The translations under genes were made by a program, and so were the position numbers. Under the pieces are notes generated by a model. The model did not search any database. It was not told the origin of the DNA and saw only the letters and a program-made list of their open reading frames with translations. 8,551 nt of DNA, from the NCBI GenBank assembly GCA_003644175.1, contig QNBS01000082.1, positions 1 through 8,551 on the forward strand, in the 5' to 3' direction. This stretch comes from Planctomycetota bacterium (GTDB lineage: Bacteria; Planctomycetota; Phycisphaerae; Sedimentisphaerales; Anaerohalosphaeraceae). Below, in pieces: positions 7,901 through 8,551 of this stretch (the stretch's first letter is position 1; each line of letters starts with the position of its first letter).

Positions 7901-8551
7901 GAATATCGTGTCGACATCGCCGAAGTAATATGCCGTGGAGGTCAACTGTGCGGTGATCTCGTTTCGGACTACGTCTGCACAAAGGACCTGCGCGGCAAGG
8001 TGGCGCCCGCTGCCCGTTACGCCCGCTCCGAGGATCTCGAGTCGGTCGCCGTAGAGTTCTCTAAATCGTTCGAGCCCTTCGTTAATGGCCGCCAGCGGCC
8101 GGCCTTGCGTTGGGAGGTATACGCCCTGCAGGAACTCCGATTCCGCGCTCCAGAGTACAAGGTTGGTGCTGACCGATCCTGCGTCGACACCGAGGAAGGC
8201 GCAGGTCTTGCCGGGTGCAGGCTGCGGGGCTTCCTCAAGCCCGGCGACGGTTGTTTGGTTCGGTGCGGCCAGCGGCTCAAGTGCGGATTTTTCTCCGGCC
8301 GGATCTACGCCCCGGTGATTTGCGAGCAACTTAATCAGTAATTCCAGGGATACGCCTTCGCTGCTCGATATGCCTGCAATTTGAGCGGCGCCCAGGGCGG
8401 CCAGATACATTGCCTCCGCCGGTACGATCACCGCCTCGTCGGAGCCTAACACTTCCCGAAACGCGCGTACGAGACCCGGATTCACCGCACCGCCGCCGAC
8501 GAGCAGAACCGGCAGGGTCATTTTCCTTCCATGCATCACGGTGGTCATAAA
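4961..8551 (-). CDS. Fused 2-hydroxyacyl-CoA dehydratase activase-type protein, 5'-partial
   Basis: At least 1195 residues are visible and the frame is still open at the window edge. Numbering is from the first in-window Met (8548), which is unlikely to be the true start because the first 60 residues (VGGGAVNPGL, PAEAMYLAALGAA) are only the end of an ASKHA ATPase domain. A complete second BcrA/BadF-type ATPase domain spans about 115-373: FLGVDAGSVSTNL, GAGVTGSGR, EIGGQDSKY, FQGGAASN. C242 (NKICSAGTGSF) and C282 (GTRCTVF) match the two cysteines by which each activator subunit binds the bridging [4Fe-4S] cluster. A CxxCxxxC group follows at 400-407. From about 475 onward the protein looks like the activase-related and dehydratase-component-like region, with VCLPIKAA (524-531), GKPYNTHDSG, NYGCGPDAF and RECHPYS. 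Known activators drive ATP-dependent low-potential electron transfer to dehydratases or reductases. The substrate of these giant fusions is not settled. The protein is presumably cytoplasmic. Confidence 0.85.
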   Translation of the reverse strand, partial: FMTTVMHGRKMTLPVLLVGGGAVNPGLVRAFREVLGSDEAVIVPAEAMYLAALGAAQIAGISSSEGVSLELLIKLLANHRGVDPAGEKSALEPLAAPNQTTVAGLEEAPQPAPGKTCAFLGVDAGSVSTNLVLWSAESEFLQGVYLPTQGRPLAAINEGLERFRELYGDRLEILGAGVTGSGRHLAAQVLCADVVRNEITAQLTSTAYYFGDVDTIFEIGGQDSKYIQAKDGRLLDFEMNKICSAGTGSFLEEQAHRLGIDINMEFAKHALAGEAPCDLGTRCTVFMDSELVGALQQGASVDNLCAGLAYSVARNYLDKVVASRPIGKTVVFQGGAASNAAVVAAFGRILGGDIHIHPYNRLSGAIGAAMLAMRQMDRSGQKTTFAGFDACREASVSSFECDGCENRCHVNRITVSGRTVHFGDICERYTEKDGFTGAAVEGAEQSRPFAELFCARNELLDKIIAAASATDEARAKVGIPRASISLEFLPFWVVLISELGLAPVVSGRCDPARLVDTASAVPADVCLPIKAAAACVDSLIGDRNLPRVFVPSILECLPQKDGGEAHTCFYAQHFPDMLRAEYGDKLIHAQFAIGSKPWDDAEGIRALAKAFDKPLAKVLLAMDKARKVYEQFVRDREKLGLNALASDFDRAVVVLGKPYNTHDSGLNLCLAKHLEKLNLPAIPWDCLPLSNVCLSQRWNTLPWHYSREQLRALELVRSDRRLFAIVISNYGCGPDAFTVKHLEEMLSDKPRLFLEFDEHHAEAGLITRLEAFADEIESNITMGVSESAPAKPTSGTMPTPYGKRLFLPNTSVHTQIFAAALQSAGLDAHVLPAPDTETMRIGEELSSGRECHPYSIMLGELARMARSGQFREGDVFVSPSTAIPCLIRQYGDAFRIHARRAKLGEIEVWDAGIQEIGKLVGKPGFIRFFQGLTAVDFLYVLATRLRPYQRHKGTIDNIFDNAVASISEAVANRQSPASELQRIAGQLLSVGRDGNPGDKPIIGVTGDLYTRINPLGNMGLFSRLENMGCEVWPGPCLAANIFFTAWHNARRQANRLHLTDAFKKSYTSEVISTATKRLFQNIDPEILQLATEQKPSALAALARPFVSEHTNSLTLLGVGKTADFIERGAQGVINAVAFHCMVGVAIDSALPLLRQSYPDTPVITLTYGSSQGPAQQIKLETFVQTVLERTNGDFQS

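Overview
The window holds four genes, all read on the minus strand, plus a short regulatory and remnant region at 4580-4960. I infer an anaerobic or facultative polysaccharide-degrading bacterium of the Planctomycetota (Phycisphaerae-like) or a relative in the PVC group. The grounds are exported, twin-arginine-tagged copies of sugar-acid enzymes, a prepilin-type GFTLIELLVV peptide next to a polysaccharide lyase gene, a giant fused acyl-CoA dehydratase activase typical of anaerobes, and degenerate AT-rich intergenic repeats. This placement comes from general knowledge and was not tested by any search.

Layout in the direction of transcription (right to left): 8551-4961 is a very large fused 2-hydroxyacyl-CoA dehydratase activase-type protein whose 5' end lies outside the window. 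At 4904-4876 there is a near-consensus sigma-70-type promoter. It is followed by a strong Shine-Dalgarno and a 39-codon reading frame (4851-4732) encoding a prepilin leader that stops inside its hydrophobic helix. Next come a Tat-tagged enolase-superfamily (mandelate racemase/MLE-like) sugar-acid dehydratase (4579-3335), a secreted two-domain protein joining a nucleoside-hydrolase-like N-terminal domain to an alginate-lyase-like C-terminal domain (3174-1273), and a Tat-tagged mannonate dehydratase (UxuA)-like protein (1135-32). Bases 1-31 are downstream of the last stop codon and show nothing recognisable.

How the genes may work together (inference): the lyase-like protein would cleave a uronate-containing polysaccharide outside the cytoplasm. 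The two exported dehydratases, from unrelated folds, would act on released or oxidised sugar acids; mannonate dehydratases make 2-keto-3-deoxygluconate, the same node that alginate breakdown reaches. Dehydration of sugar acids is normally cytoplasmic, so a cluster in which all three proteins carry export signals is the most unusual biological idea here. The activase gene is probably a separate transcription unit of anaerobic metabolism.

Two copies of a degenerate repeat (1225-1269 and 4596-4632) lie in opposite orientation and bracket the dehydratase-lyase pair almost exactly. The left copy abuts the tract that encodes the last residues and stop codon of the lyase. No tRNA, rRNA, CRISPR array, transposase, transporter or transcription regulator was found in the window.
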